Positions 1 through 13,100 of a stretch of 64,000 nt of DNA are shown here, piece by piece; position 1 is the stretch's first letter; the number at the start of each line of letters is the position of its first letter. Below the pieces are notes generated by a model, which saw only the letters and a program-made list of their open reading frames with translations, was not told the DNA's origin and ran no database searches. This DNA comes from Molanna angustata (taxonomy: Eukaryota; Arthropoda; Insecta; Trichoptera; Molannidae): positions 9,732,299 to 9,796,298 of the forward strand of contig OY754978.1 in the NCBI GenBank assembly GCA_963576475.1, written 5' to 3'. A program made the translations under genes and the position numbers.

Positions 1-100
1 AAGCGAGGAATGTGTGTCAAGAGAGAGGAGTCTGGCGTTCGGTTCTCTCTGCCTACCCCAAATAGGGAAATGGCGTGATGGTATGGTATGTAAAACATTC
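1..100 (+). repeat. 3' tail of an RTE-like LINE (partial)
   Basis: This stretch shares blocks with the 3' untranslated end of the LINE fragment near 43010-43075, such as GGCGTTCRGTTCT, TGCCTA and GTGATGGTATG. It is probably the last part of the same LINE family, cut by the window edge. No coding frame is visible. Confidence 0.4.
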
Positions 101-439
101 CTTTTGATTATTTTTGTTGTATTACATTTTAGCATCTTGAATATTTAATTGATATTTTTGTCAGGAAAATAGTGCACTCATCCTGATAATTTTGTAATAG
201 ATGGATCAATTCATGAAACTGGACTATTTACTAAGGAGAACATAACAAATATCATTGGCCAGTGATAGGATGGAGCAGGACTACACGGATGAAGAAATTT
301 TATTTTAATATCACCTTCCTTTTCATGTTTTCGAATAACTAATCCAATATATCTTCATATTGATACAAAGTGGTTAAAGCTTTGTGTCCCAAGAACTGTT
401 CTTGTTTCGGTAAAACAACATTGCGATTGCCGATTTCTT

Positions 440-605
440 TGTATAATGTGATAATGTGACTTGGCGATAGTACGTATAATTGTAAACGTACCAAACTATT
501 AACACATAAACACAAATTAATAAATATTTTATAATATCTTGTTTCCTATATAAAACATGTAGGTATGTATGTCAGGATAGGATAGTATGAGAGTAGTGAT
601 GTCCC
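440..605 (+). repeat. Short copy of a dispersed repeat family also at 28.0 kb and 62.8 kb
   Basis: The segment reads GCGATAGTAYGTATA, then ACCAAACTAT, then ACATGTAGGTATGTATGTCA and AGGATAGGATAGTATG. The same blocks occur in the same order at 62780-62930 and partly at 28050-28085. It is a truncated copy of a larger unit with no recognisable coding capacity. Confidence 0.55.
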
Positions 606-1317
606 GCAACTTCGAAATATAATTAACCTAACATTAAATCGTAAAAACAATTCAAGTTTTTAAAATAATATGTATATAATTAATTAAATAAATTTTCTTT
701 ATATTTTTAAGTATTTCGAAATTTACTATTAGTAAATATACATAAAATGCTTATTTATTATATTTGAAAATAAAACGATGGTTGCTCAGTCGAGAAACGT
801 CTTTTTTCTCTCTTAACAGCAATATTTCATGTTTAAACATAAAAAATATTTAAATATGGAATGAATGAAACGATTCAAAATATGTAGGTAAGTACTAGAT
901 GACAATTATTATTTACAAATATATTTGAATTATAGAACAAAATATGACAATCATATTTACAAAAAATTTTTCAAATTGCTCTATAATAAGTAGTTTTGAC
1001 AGTTTTGTTTTAACATTGTTACGGAAAGAACGAATTTGTGCACACTGTGATTACGATATTTTTTTTACCTGGCTTTGGATTTCGGACATTGATACTGTTA
1101 TAAATTTTGTAAGTACGAATATACAAACATAATATTACTATTGTGTTTTTTATTTTATTGTTATAATAATACAACAACAAGGTTTCAAGGTTTTAGTGGA
1201 AACTTTAATTTTTTTTTACGTTAATAATTTATCCCACTGTATTTTTTCGTTAATGATTTTAAGTGTGTCACAACACTATTACAATCTGTCAGAAACGCCA
1301 TCTTACGATGGCTCCAA

Positions 1318-1450
1318 TATAGTATCAAGAACTGAAGTAAGGTGTTGCTGTATATGAATGACAACTATATTACAATTATAATGTTAACTATAAATTATTG
1401 TCATGAGCCAATCGGCTTTATTAATAATCATTATAAATAAATTAAAATAC
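1318..1450 (+). repeat. LINE 3' UTR fragment matching 42845-42960
   Basis: It shares CAAGAACTGAAGTAA, then ACTAYAAATTATTGTCATGA, then GCCARTCGGCT, then TTAATAATYATTATAAA with the sequence behind the LINE coding remnant at 42367-42582. It is therefore best read as a detached 3' UTR piece of that LINE family. Confidence 0.6.
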
Positions 1451-1764
1451 CACAGTGCAATTTTAAATGAAACGCACTCTAAATAAAATATAAAACCTAG
1501 AAAATCTGATAGTAAAATTTTATGTGTTAATGTTATTTATATTTAAGTACCTACCTAGGTATTAACTGCATTGTGAAATAAATAATAATAATGTTAGCAT
1601 TACAATTATGTTGAAACTAATTTATAAAAGTTAAACTGTGAAAACATTAAATTTTAAACAGAGTAAGTTTAGCGAGCCATTTAGATTTATTAATTCACAA
1701 GATTAAAATGGATTTAAACTTAGGAGATTAACTAATATACATTAATAAACAATATCTCCCTAAT

Positions 1765-1895
1765 GGATGGGTCGATGGCAGAGCGGTTAGCGCGCTGGGC
1801 TAGTAATCCAGTGATCGCGAGTTTGAATCCTGCCTCGACCAATTTCATTCACCTATAACACAAGTATTTATGCTTATTTTAGGGTTATATCTATA
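1765..1895 (+). mobile_element. tRNA-derived SINE, family A
   Basis: A tRNA-like head carries an A box (TGGCAGAGCGGTTAGCGCGC), an anticodon-type hairpin CTGGG-CTAGTAA-TCCAG and a B box (GAGTTTGAATCC). The acceptor-like ends GGTCGA and TCGACC can pair. It continues into ACCTATAACACAAGTATTTATGCTTA, split here as ACCTATAACACAAG plus TATTTATGCTTA, which recurs after every family-A head in the window, so it is a SINE and not a tRNA gene. A family-A tail (GATGTATATGTACTTGTT, AAGGACATATTCATT, A-run) reappears at about 2140-2208 and may be its displaced 3' end. Confidence 0.8.
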
Positions 1896-2204
1896 ATTAA
1901 AAGTAAAGACTTTTTGATTCTACATTAATTTTATTCTACGCGATAGGCCTATTTCACCTTGTTAGGGCATTAACTAGCTTATGACTATTTTGACAAATTT
2001 TATTTATATTTATAGATTAATTATGTAGGAGGAGCTTACAGGTTCTTGTGATTGGTCATTTAAAACTATTGATATTATACAATGCAAAAATGAAATAAAT
2101 TTACTTTACTCTGGTTGGTTGAGACTATTTATTTTTTTATTTAGGGAACGTAGGAAGATGTATATGTACTTGTTCAACAAGGACATATTCATTTTTTTAT
2201 TTAA

Positions 2205-2420
2205 AAAAAAATGGAATAGGCAGAGAGAACCGACCTCTCGTTCCATTCTTATCTGTCTTGAATATTTTCTTTGTCAGGCATTCCTCATTCATTCTCCCCA
2301 TGTGCCCAAACCATTTTGATGTGTTTACTTTCATTCTATCAATGACATCTTTCTTTGTATTCAATTTTTTTCTAATGTCCTCATATCTTGTCCTGTCACC
2401 TGTCTTACATCATTTTGTTC
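2205..2420 (-). mobile_element. Degenerate RTE-like LINE fragment (reverse transcriptase C-terminus)
   Basis: Read on the minus strand, a broken frame contains KWFGHMGRMNEECLTKKI, the motif found near the C-terminus of many insect non-LTR reverse transcriptase polyproteins. The same motif, with KLRWFGHLKRMNEERLTKKI, is on the plus strand at 42370-42430, so the two are copies of one family. No long frame survives. Confidence 0.7.
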
Positions 2421-2615
2421 ATCTTGGAAATAAAAGAATGTTATATTATTAAATTAACCTATTTAAAAACAAGCCGATACCTAAGATCTCTGTGGAAATA
2501 TTAATACTAAGACTTACAATCATTGTCGATTTCAAATATAAATACCTCTAACAATTATTGTTGATTTCACATATAAATACCTCTAACAGTCATTGTTGAT
2601 TTAAAATATAAATAC

Positions 2616-5600
2616 CTCCAGTTCCGTCACCCTTAGTGAAGTCTCCTCCCTGGATCATGAAGTCCTTGATGACTCTGTGGAACTTGCTTCCTTTGAAGCC
2701 CTCTCCCTTTTCTTTTTCAGCCAATTCAACAAAGTTCCTGACGGTACGAGGGACGGTTTTGCCAAACAGACCAATCTCCACACGGCCCGCTGACCTGCCT
2801 CCGATAGTGATGTCAAACCATACCTGATTGCGAATGAAATAAGAAAATTAAACCAATACCTATATCGAATTGACAGAATTGTAGGTAGGTACCTAAAGAC
2901 TAGAGCATATTATTTTCGAGCGTGTAGCATTCAGTTCTCCCTACCAACCCTAAAAAGGACGATATAAGTTTTTTTTTTTATTTTATTTAAAAAAAAAAAA
3001 AACATAAAATTTTACAATGCAATTTCCAAAAATGACCATTCGCTAACCAATGTTTTTTTTCTTTTATTTGTATCGTCCCCAATAAACTTAATATTATGTA
3101 TATTCAAATATAATAATCTGAGAAATTGACATTTATTCATTTGACCAAACCAGTTATACTTGAATTGAATAAACTCAATTGCGCAACACGTTTAGGAAAG
3201 TAACTACTAAAGTCATAGGTCATCAAAGATGGACGTTTTGTAATATTGTAGGTTCTATTCTGAACGAGTTGTATCAATTTGTCCACGACAATAAGAAAAT
3301 AACTACAGGATACACAATGCTGGTAAAGATCCTCATATGCTAGGTACAACATTGATCAAAGCAAATGGTCAATTTATACACGTTTGATTATTCAATTGTA
3401 AATTTATAATATAAGCTACTAAATATCTGATGCTCGGTCTATATTAAAAAATAATCTTGGGAGTGATCTTGCATCAATAAACAGCGTATCATAAGTTACT
3501 ATTAATCGTAAGACATGGTGAGAACCAAGTTTAATTTAAAAAAAAATGCTAAATTAATACCTCAATAGAGATGAAGCAGGGATTTTTTTACGTCACTGGC
3601 CGATTTACTAATGATATTAATAACAATTAAGCACTACAAATAATAACACTCAATTATTATTGTAACCATTATACACTTCCTCAAAAGAATTTGCAGATCA
3701 ATGCGTAAATTATTTAATAGAACAAAATAAAATGCAACGCATCGTCAAGCTTTCAATTGGGAATAATTCACCCATCCAGATACTTAATATATCAAAGGAT
3801 TAGGCTCTGAGGAGGTCTCTATACTACCTATCAACCTTACTGATTCCCGAATATTAACATTTTAAAAATCTTTACTTTAAAGATACTAAGTATTCATTAT
3901 TACCGTTATTAGCATTTTTATTATTTTTTTCCATTAATCCAATTAATATTAAGTATTATTTTTTCAAAAAATATCATTAACTCCCGACAGGAAAAAACTA
4001 CAATGTACGTAGTCCGAATTGGTGGGGTTCGAACCCTCGATCGAAATCTAGTGCGATGCCCACTCTGCCGCCGACCCATCTTAAATTACATTTTAAAATA
4101 TAAAAACACACTGTTTTACTTCTACATTTTACTTCAATATCAATATCTTGTATTTTTAGTTAAGAATACATAATTTTGTCCAGGTATAGATATTTAGATA
4201 AAATTTTGGTTTTAAAAACTAATATATTTTAAGTGTATTGACCACCATTTCTTTCCTTGATTGAATTTTATTTGATTAGCCTCAAATGCATATACTTGAT
4301 TTATGACGTACATCACCAGTAGAGTCCCCACAATGTGGATGCTTGTCCTGTTTTAAAACAATAAGAAATGCAGAAGGGAAACATTCCCTCATCACTCTGA
4401 GTGATCTCACGCACGCTTTCCATAACCTCCCATTTCCTTCTCCTACCATACAAAATACTATGCTATTTCACCAGTAATATTTACTAAACAATTTTGGCTA
4501 ATTTTTTGTATAACTGCCTGTTTGTCTTATGCACTAAATTGGCTGTATGTTTGTTTTCAATAAATTAAAAAATAAAATAATGGCATTAAATGGAGATTTC
4601 CAATCAATCCAAACAAAGTGAAGCCTCAAGTAAACACGGTACCTACTTAAAAGAAAGTAAGATAATAATAAATGCATCGCTTTACTCAATCGCAGCACCC
4701 ATTCACAGTGGACTTTCAACATATACGAACAAGTCGCTTCTCGAACTCCTTTATTAATACAGCAGCCCGACTGTGGAACGATCTTCCGAATTCTGTGTTT
4801 CCACCTTCGTACAACCCGGGTCTTTTTTAAAATCCGAATTAATAAATTCTTTTCTAGATTGCAAACCCCTCCCAACGCTACGTAGTGTGCTTCTTTGGAA
4901 GAGTAAAATGGACCCAAAACCTAATAGCTGGTGTCCCCTACGTGGACATGTTAAAAAAAAAAGGAAGGGAATCGAAAAAAAAGAACAAATAGTGCACAAG
5001 CGCATATAGTGATCGTGTAAACCTGCCGATGACAGGTTGTAAGCCCATGTAGGTGCCATGAGTTCCTGGTTCTTCTAGCTTCGTCTCTATTAAGATGTTA
5101 AAAAGTTTGTCAAAAAAAACAAATATTGTTCAAGAATCGTGTAATAAATATAGTATACTATAGTTTTTGTATAGATTATTTATAATCAAAACTCATTACA
5201 TTTATGGGTATATGTATTACTCAAATGAATCTAGATATTTAATAGGACAGCTTTAGCAAGAAAAAATGTGCTGCAGTGTTCAGGAATGTAAAAAAGATGT
5301 TGGTGAATGGATATAACACCTATAAAAAAATCTTTTCAAAATAGCGCTACAGATTTCAAGGATCCGTTGATAATGTATAATTTAACATAAGATATTTTAT
5401 GGTAAAAATAAATTATATTTGGGTTGAAATAAAGGACACTTCTCAAAATCAAACAAGTGTGTGATTAATTATTTCGAATATATACCTATATATTATAATC
5501 AATTATTTTTTCTTCATTCCTACTTTATAAATTCAATGTGGCTTTTGCAGGCACAATAATGATGGATATTATATACTTTTTTACTTAGGTATTTCTAGTA

Positions 5601-6270
5601 GATACAAAAAAATATACAACAATATTAATAAAATAAATGCAGTTATTTATTTAAACATTCATTTTTTGAGTTATTGTCAATAATTTAATGTTGCTTTAAT
5701 TTAAAATAAAAAGAATAAAGTTGAGTAGATAACGTATTAAGACAAAGAACTAAAAAAGAGACAATATCAATCATTGGAAAATAGACAAGAAAACAAAGAA
5801 GCACAGGTACTTGAAAAAATAAAAAAAGACAAATGTAATTAGAAAAAAGAAATGAAAGTATCAAATAGGAATAGGTAATAAATGTCATCAAATCAATGAC
5901 ACTTAAGTATTTTCCAAAATAAATATATTATATGAAATAGGTACATTATACCTAATGCACAAACAAATAGTAAAATTCAATAAAATATTTGGCATAAATG
6001 AATCCGGTTATGAATAATAGGTGATCGACTATGTAACTACAAACACGAGTAAAGGTTGGAATTTTTCTAATACATTTTAAAAACTAATGATGAATGAAAA
6101 TTATTATTGCCAACAAAGCAGCTACATCATCGTGAGGTTATCAACCTGACAACTAATGATCTCACCTTATCTGTTACTTTGGGTCCTTTGGACGGATCAG
6201 AATTGCTTTGGTTTGAATTTGAAATGCCCACGGCCAAAAAACAACATATAAAAAGACACAAACGGTACAT
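2616..6270 (-). CDS. PPIB: Cyclophilin B, ER/secreted peptidyl-prolyl cis-trans isomerase (first two coding exons)
   Basis: Exon 1 is 6270-6166 and exon 2 is 2823-2616, both minus. Exon 1 encodes exactly 35 residues: a hydrophobic signal peptide ([15 protein letters not shown]) and then a linker ending GPKVTDK. Donor CAGATAAG|GTGAG and acceptor CAATCAG|GTA join it in frame to exon 2, which encodes the first half of the cyclophilin fold: [42 protein letters not shown]. The [14 protein letters not shown] block holds the active-site Arg, Phe and Gln of the family. Exon 2 ends in phase 1 at CTGGAG|GTATT; the missing half should lie beyond position 1. The start ATG is chosen because it opens the signal peptide. 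Cyclophilin B catalyses proline isomerisation in the ER during folding of secreted proteins. The 3342-bp intron holds a SINE and a LINE fragment. Confidence 0.93.
3985..4080 (-). mobile_element. tRNA-derived SINE head, family D
   Basis: On the minus strand a B box (GGGTTCGAACCCCACC) follows a degenerate A box (CGGCGGCAGAGTGGGCATCG). The adjoining ACTCCCGACAGGAAAAAACT resembles words at 34323 and 63771, which suggests a composite repeat. It lies in the cyclophilin intron. Confidence 0.6.
4670..5010 (+). mobile_element. 5'-truncated, frameshifted LINE reverse transcriptase tail
   Basis: One plus frame from about 4671 reads [20 protein letters not shown] followed by [14 protein letters not shown]. 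This is the short hydrophobic block seen at the C-terminus of many insect LINE reverse transcriptases. The frame breaks at a run of six T near 4827 and resumes in another frame. The end is A-rich. It is a dead remnant inside the cyclophilin intron. Confidence 0.65.
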
Positions 6271-9200
6271 TTTTCTTTGTTGAATTAAAGAAAAATATCC
6301 AAAAATCACTACCGGCTGGGTGTCCAAGCAAAATCAAAAGAAACGAAACAATGCCCGGCAGATCAAACACTGTCACGAATCACCCAAGAACAAGAATGCA
6401 AGAACAGCTAAAAAAATACGGACTTATTACGGAAGTGACAGCAACAATAAGTACAAAAATATTACCATAAAGAAAATTATGCTTTTGCAAAGTGGTTAAT
6501 ATAATTTGAAAACATTCCCAGTTTTAAATAATGAACATTATAACTTTTTTGTTGCTATATTCGGACGACAATACGAGATTGAAGTAGGATTAATAGTATG
6601 TGCGGTTCGATAATAATGTATATTGTTATACTGTTTGAAAGTAAATTTGAATGTCAGTCAATTAAAATCAATTTAACAATGCGAGATAACCAGTGGTTTG
6701 CTTTTTCTGATATTCGAGGAAAACATAAGATGGTTGATGTATATTTAATTTATTTATTGAAATATTTCCTCGTACCCTATGCAAATGTTAAGTTTATCAA
6801 TAATTTCAACCCAGAGAAAAAAAAATTGTTTGAGAAATATATGTATTTTGTGCTGGGAATTGAACCTAGAATGCCGGCACAGAAGTTAAACGTATTAGCA
6901 TAATGTCAGCTCCCTCCGGATTTGCTGTTTTTCTGTTATATCATACCGCAGTGGTCGGGGTATAATTTCCAATATGACTCTAATATTTCCGACGTTTAAA
7001 CCGAATGATTTCGCGTCTGTACTGTAATTAATTTTGATGTTTGACCGGTAGAAATTGCCTGTGGGCAATAAGTCCGCCGCGTTGTTTTATCACAATAAAA
7101 GTTTTTAATAATTATTATTATTAATTGTGCATATAAATCAGTAGCCTTCGATTAGTGTTTTTGTGTAATTTTTAAAATCTCATAAGTACGAATATATTAA
7201 ACCATATAAAAGCGTTGAGATATTATTTTGTTGAGTTATTTGATATCAATGTTGATACGTTTTAGATGCCGCCAAACTTCTCGAGCCATTTCGCTGTGGA
7301 GAGAGGCGATTCGCACATACATAATATACCAACCAAACAAAAAGACACAAATTTACAATCTGTGCACCCACGTGACGGGTTCAAGTTGTTTTACGATAAC
7401 TATCCCTTAATTAAAGACTTATTTTGAATAATACGAAATACGATCACCATACGGCGACTAAAATTTGTCGATAAGTTTTCACTAATAATCAAACTTGTAT
7501 TTAAATTTTCATAATTTATTGAATCGTTTTAGTGGATTTAAGTTTTAATCCAGTTTTTTTGTTTAAATGGGTGAAAAATGATTAATCTCTAGTAATGAAT
7601 CTGTCAAATTCTATACAACTTTTGACCTGTCCAAGGGGAAAACGAACGAATCCAGATGGCCTTTGCCACGGTACAATTGTAGGCTACATACAAAAATCTT
7701 TAGTTATTTATTGCTCTTTCCTTGCCATAAAGTCACAAATAAGTACCATCACGCAACCAGGGCCGGATAAACGTGTTTTTGTGCCCGGAACAATATATTA
7801 TATCAATCTAAAATGTTACAACATATTGATTTTGCTGTTTTTCCAACATCACAATCTTTATCTTCCTTTTCTTCATCTATCTTGCTATATTGACGCGACC
7901 TCAACTGTTCGCGTTTTCCATTTTTTTATTCGACGCCAAATTAGCCAAGAAACTACAAATTAAACAGCAACACAGACATGACATATATTTTATAATACAT
8001 CAGAAAAAAAGAAACAAAATTTTCTAATATAAAATGATAGGTTTCTAACCTCCAAAATTCGACAAAAACGACAGTCGAATATAGACGTGTGTCGTGTTGT
8101 CACATTCATCGTTCTATTACAACTTCTTCCTAGTGATGTTTCCTTTGATTTTTTCGTATTACAAATTAAATCATTTTCATAAATCGCTTTGATATGATAA
8201 AATAAATGTTTAAAATATTAGCCCCGTGATAGATTACGTACTATTTCAAAGCATTTTCATCATATATTACCCGTTGAAATTATAAAAACATCACGTCAAA
8301 ATTTTTGAAATCACAAATCAATTTCTATAAACATAATAATATTATAATATTGCATCTTGGGCAAAAAATACATAGATTGAACTTAAGATGGTGGTGGATT
8401 TTATATATGTAGGTACCTACTTAACATTAATATTAATGCTGGTAACCCCATCATTACTTCTAGTTTGACGCAAGTGACAAGAACGATTCTCGTATGGTTG
8501 TATAAAGAAAATGTTTTTAAATAAACAAAAAATCATTGTTTTATGAAAATAATATTCCAGTGACAAACATATTATTATGGAGATTATCGGGACTGTATAT
8601 GCCGGTCTGAAGTTACACGTTCTTTTCATATTTATATAATCAGGTGGACATTTAATTAGATTATAAAGTGACATTTTAAAACTTCATTTCTTTGATTTAT
8701 TTTTTCGATATTCTGTTAAATTACTTAATTTTTATCATATACTTGATTCATATTTATGTTGGACGATAGTTTTTTGTAATAAAATAGTAATTACAGCCAT
8801 TTTGTATCAAACATGTGGACACTATTGTTAATTAAACAAATTTGACATTTAAAGATAGACGAAATTTGTTTTGAGTACATAGATAACCATTTCTCACGTA
8901 CTAAACGTTTCACATTCGCAACATTTATGTTGATAAAAGAAAAAATGTGTCAATTATAAAATATTTTTATACACATAGTATATTAATGACATTTCAATGA
9001 TTTGTTTTCATTTATTTTGCCATTGTCTTGCATAAAAATGCGTCATAAATCCTTATGTGACTATAAACTTGGTCTTTACAATTTGTTTCCTGTTAAAGAT
9101 AGACAGATATGAATAGAAATCTTTCCATTACTTACATAGTATCACACTGTGTTCCTATTGGGGTGGCAGAAATAAGCAAATGCCATATTACTCTAACTAT

Positions 9201-10086
9201 AAAATATTTTTTTTGGTTGATTTATATGATTATACATTATTTTTCATTATTCAGACATTTCATACTATCCTCTAACAATATATTATTAATGTAGGCATTC
9301 TAGCTCTTTTGTGGTTAACCTCCATTTTTAATTTTTTTAATGTGGCCAAGCCATCTTGAGATTATTCGCTTGACCATTTTTACATTCATATAATATATTT
9401 TTACAAGTATACCTTATCAGTATTACTAATAAAAATCTACTGCACACCCGTTGACCGGTGATTTAGTTACACACCGTGTAAAGCCCGTGCAGAGAGTATT
9501 TGAAAATCTTAATAATAAATGCTGTATAGCGACTGGGTAATTGCAACAGGCGTACAACAGAAATTAATACGACAACATTGTGATTTTGCACCCGCACATG
9601 CGCACAGCCCTCAGATGCCATTCTAATTTTGACGATTGTCATTGTTGATATTATCATAATATATGTTTTTCACATTTTAAAATAGGAATATGGAAAATAT
9701 AACAAATAATTTAATCATATGAATATGCATGCCAACAAATATTTACAAATATAACAAATAATTTAATCATATGAATATGCATGCCCACAAATATTTACAA
9801 TTATTTTATTAAGACTTTTGTTGTGTTATTCCAAGATATAACAATATAAACATACAGATCAAAATCAAATTTGATTTGTGATAGATGACAGTTGTCTTAA
9901 AACACCGCTAAACTACCTTTGATAGGCGTGCAAGCATTGTGTAAAATTTGCATGAATACACAGTCGTTAATCAACTGACCTGCTACACAGTGATTATTAG
10001 TAACGTTTTTGCCTACACGGGTGTTAAACGGTCGTTAATTTTTACAAAATGTTAATTAGTACAACTAAGTGTTTTTGTATTTTCAG
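6271..10086. other. Intergenic region between cyclophilin B and TPRA1
   Basis: The two genes diverge from this 3.8-kb span, so both promoters should be within it; no TATA box or other core element can be assigned with confidence. A partial family-C SINE is at 6834-6900 (minus), with GGGAATTGAACC and GCCGGCACAGAAG. A LINE/SINE-type tail is at 7048-7075 (GCCTGTGGGCAATAAGTCCGCC in two adjoining pieces). The 5' UTR exon of TPRA1 probably starts after the acceptor at 10081-10086 (TTTCAG). No other gene is visible. Confidence 0.5.
9695..9798. repeat. Two-copy 52-bp direct repeat
   Basis: A unit beginning AAATATAACAAATAATTT and ending CAAATATTTAC occurs twice with a period of 52 bp. The copies differ at one visible base (GCCAAC against GCCCAC). 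It is a recent local duplication in AT-rich DNA. Confidence 0.85.
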
Positions 10087-10103
10087 AATAACTTATAATC
10101 AAA

Positions 10104-13100
10104 ATGCCAGAAGATATAACCGCAACAATTACTGGCAACTCATCAATGCCGCCAGTTCAAGAAGAATCCTTTTGTAAACATATTCTCTATGTTGAATTGT
10201 CTAACTCCAGGTATTCATTGTTGTCATTATGTTAACAATTTGTGTGTCATCTATTTGTTAAATAAATAACATTGTGATTCTCCAAAATGTGACAACATGG
10301 GTGGTTGTTGAATTTATATTATTAGTGGCTTTAAAAGCAATATATAATCTGTTACATTTACTGAGACATGTTATTGGTTTTCTAATTTATCTCAGTGCGA
10401 TAAACTATGACTTCACTGGGAATCATACTTGAAAGTAAAATATCGCTACTCCCACCACGACCCGCTCTGCATATGGGGACTGTCAACAGCCCCTTCGCAG
10501 AACACTAGAATGAACAATAAAAAAAAAACAATCCATGGCACGAAGAGTATCTCATGGAGCCCTCTAGATTAGCAATCTCGGCACCATGGTCCAAAAAGAA
10601 CAATCAGCAAGTACAAGTCGAGATTCACACCTGCGGATTGTCGACGACTTCAGATCCATATATATATAGGGCATCAGAGAAGTGACCAAGATCTCTGGAA
10701 ACAAACAAGACAGTGAGAATCTTTGGATAATAAGGCACCGTATCTATGGCAAAATCGTTTGAAGGCTTTATAATTGTTCTTCGAGGTAAAATATTATAAC
10801 CAATAGGTTGGGGCAGATGGGTGGTGAGAGAGTGGATAGCACACTGGGTTAGTAATCCAGTGGTCGCGAGTTTGAATCCTGCTATGACCGTTTTCGTTCA
10901 CCCCTACAGTACAAGCATTTATGCTTAGTTGGGATTGTAAAATATGAATTTTGTAATTTCAAAAATATATTTCCTTGTCTTGATTTGCGGAGCTTGTGCA
11001 ATGTATATTCACCAGATTTCAATATGTGTATGTACCTACCGCATGCTGATATTTTGTTTCCTACCCACATTGTATTTTGTGAGCAAGCAAAGGACAGTTA
11101 ATACTTTTGATTTGTACCTACTATGGATACCTTTCATGGTATTGTAACTTTTTAAAAAATTTTGTACTTAAATATTTTATTCTTACCCAGCCAATTATGT
11201 AATTATTTTTAATGATAATATTGTAAAATATTGATAATTTTACCCTGTTTATTTTACCAATAAAAAAACAGTGTAGTTTATTTTATTAATAAAAAACAAG
11301 TTGGTTGAAAGAAAATGCCTTGTGGCAATAAACCCGCCATTTTACACAGTATTGTACATGAAGTTTAATAAATAAATAAAATAAAATGTATGAGGATGTA
11401 TATGTATTTCTTTCAAGGACATATTCATTCTTTAAAAAAAATAGTGCTACAAAGGTGGTTTATGATTTAAAATAATCAAAAATAATTGTAAATAATCAAA
11501 CGTGGAGGCTTCAACTTTGTGGAAATTCATATTTGTATAAATTATTTACATTAAACACAAAACACTATACTTTGTATATTTCCACTTGTTTATTTTTACT
11601 TATTCACTACATGTTTCGGGAACGTCCCATCCTTTCCTCAGGTGGATGTAAACTGACATCCATCTGAGGAAGTGATTTATTTATTTATTTATTGATTCAC
11701 AGCTCAAAGCCCTTTACAAAATTAAATATTACATGACACAGCATAAACCAAAGAAATATAATTTATAAACATCTAGACATATCAACGGTAGCAGAGGATT
11801 TATAAAGAAAAATAAAAACATATAAGAAAGGTAAATTAAACACGAAAGTACATACATTAAAAACCAAAGAATAAATAAAAAAAAATCTCAAATAAAAAAT
11901 ACTACATAGCATGAACATAAGGATATTACTGACTGCATACTATAAAATGAATGGTGTGAATAACTATCTACATACTTAGCCACACTGAATCAGAGAATGC
12001 TGCCAGATGTGATTATATATTACATTATTGAATTAAATAAAATAAAAATCAAATGTACAAAAATATATAAAAATGTAAAATGGGATGGGACATTCCCGAA
12101 ACATGTAGTGAATAAGTAAAAATAAACAAGTGGAAATAAACAAAGTATAGTATTTTGTGTTTAATGTAAATAATTTATACAAATAATTGTATTGATATAT
12201 TAAAATTATCTGTTCTCATTTGTAAATCTTCTCTTATGGGCGTCTTCTCAATTCCTCTCAGATTTTGTCTTTTTCTTTTCATATTTGCAGAGTGCGAGTA
12301 TGGGATCTAATTATATTGATTCCAAACGTGTTGTTTATGCTGTTTTTGGCAATACGTTTCAACAAAGCGCAGCTAAAGCTTCGAGCCACTAGCAGTCCGA
12401 TATTTTTAACATTCTACACTCTAGTGTGGGGAAACATAATAATAAGTGTTATAAGATGTGTTGTGTCAATGACAGTGAATGCCGCACTTCCGTTGGGTGG
12501 CTTGGCTGACAAGATTTTATGGGTCACAGTGAGGTTCTTCTTACTTGCGACCGAAATGAGCGTTGTGATTTTTGGCCTTGCATTCGGTGAGTCTTATTTC
12601 ATATTATTTAAAGAGTTTTCTATGTGACTTCATAAGGGCTGTATTGATAATAAGATTTATTTAGAAATAGTTGAATCCTTAGCAAAAAAAAAAATTACTT
12701 AAAAAAATAAGTAAAAACACAAATTTTTAACTTTATTCCACTAATTTAAAATCTTGTCCACTGACGCATTTTGCTCAAAGAGCATCTACTGAATGAAACA
12801 TACATATAACCTAAACAACCTATTCTTACCAATTTTTTTATAAGAATAGGTTGGTTAAATAAATAAGAATATTGTTGGTATATTTGTAATGAGAAAGCAA
12901 AAGTTAATAATAAACAATAATTTAGCATAGTTTTTAAGCAAGTAAATTGTTTTTTGACTTTTAAAATTTTAATGATAATTATGTGCCTAATCAATAAATA
13001 ACAATACATATAGGTATGTTTGTAATGAGAAAATAATTTATACTTCAACTGATGTCTCTTTATATTTAAAATTTCTATGTATTTAAATACTTGAATGCCA

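Noticed and set aside
4534..5059. Two minus-strand frames of 127 and 101 codons
   Set aside because: They overlap a plus-strand LINE reverse transcriptase tail whose motif (RTSRFSNSF...ARLWNDL) is recognisable; the minus frames have none.
7595..7963. Plus-strand open frame of 122 codons
   Set aside because: No domain, no homologue I recognise and no splice context; the text AGGGCCGGATAAACG inside looks like dispersed-repeat sequence.
10441..10740. Possible exon or element in TPRA1 intron 1
   Set aside because: Composition differs from the intron, but no open frame, inverted ends or second copy is seen in the window.
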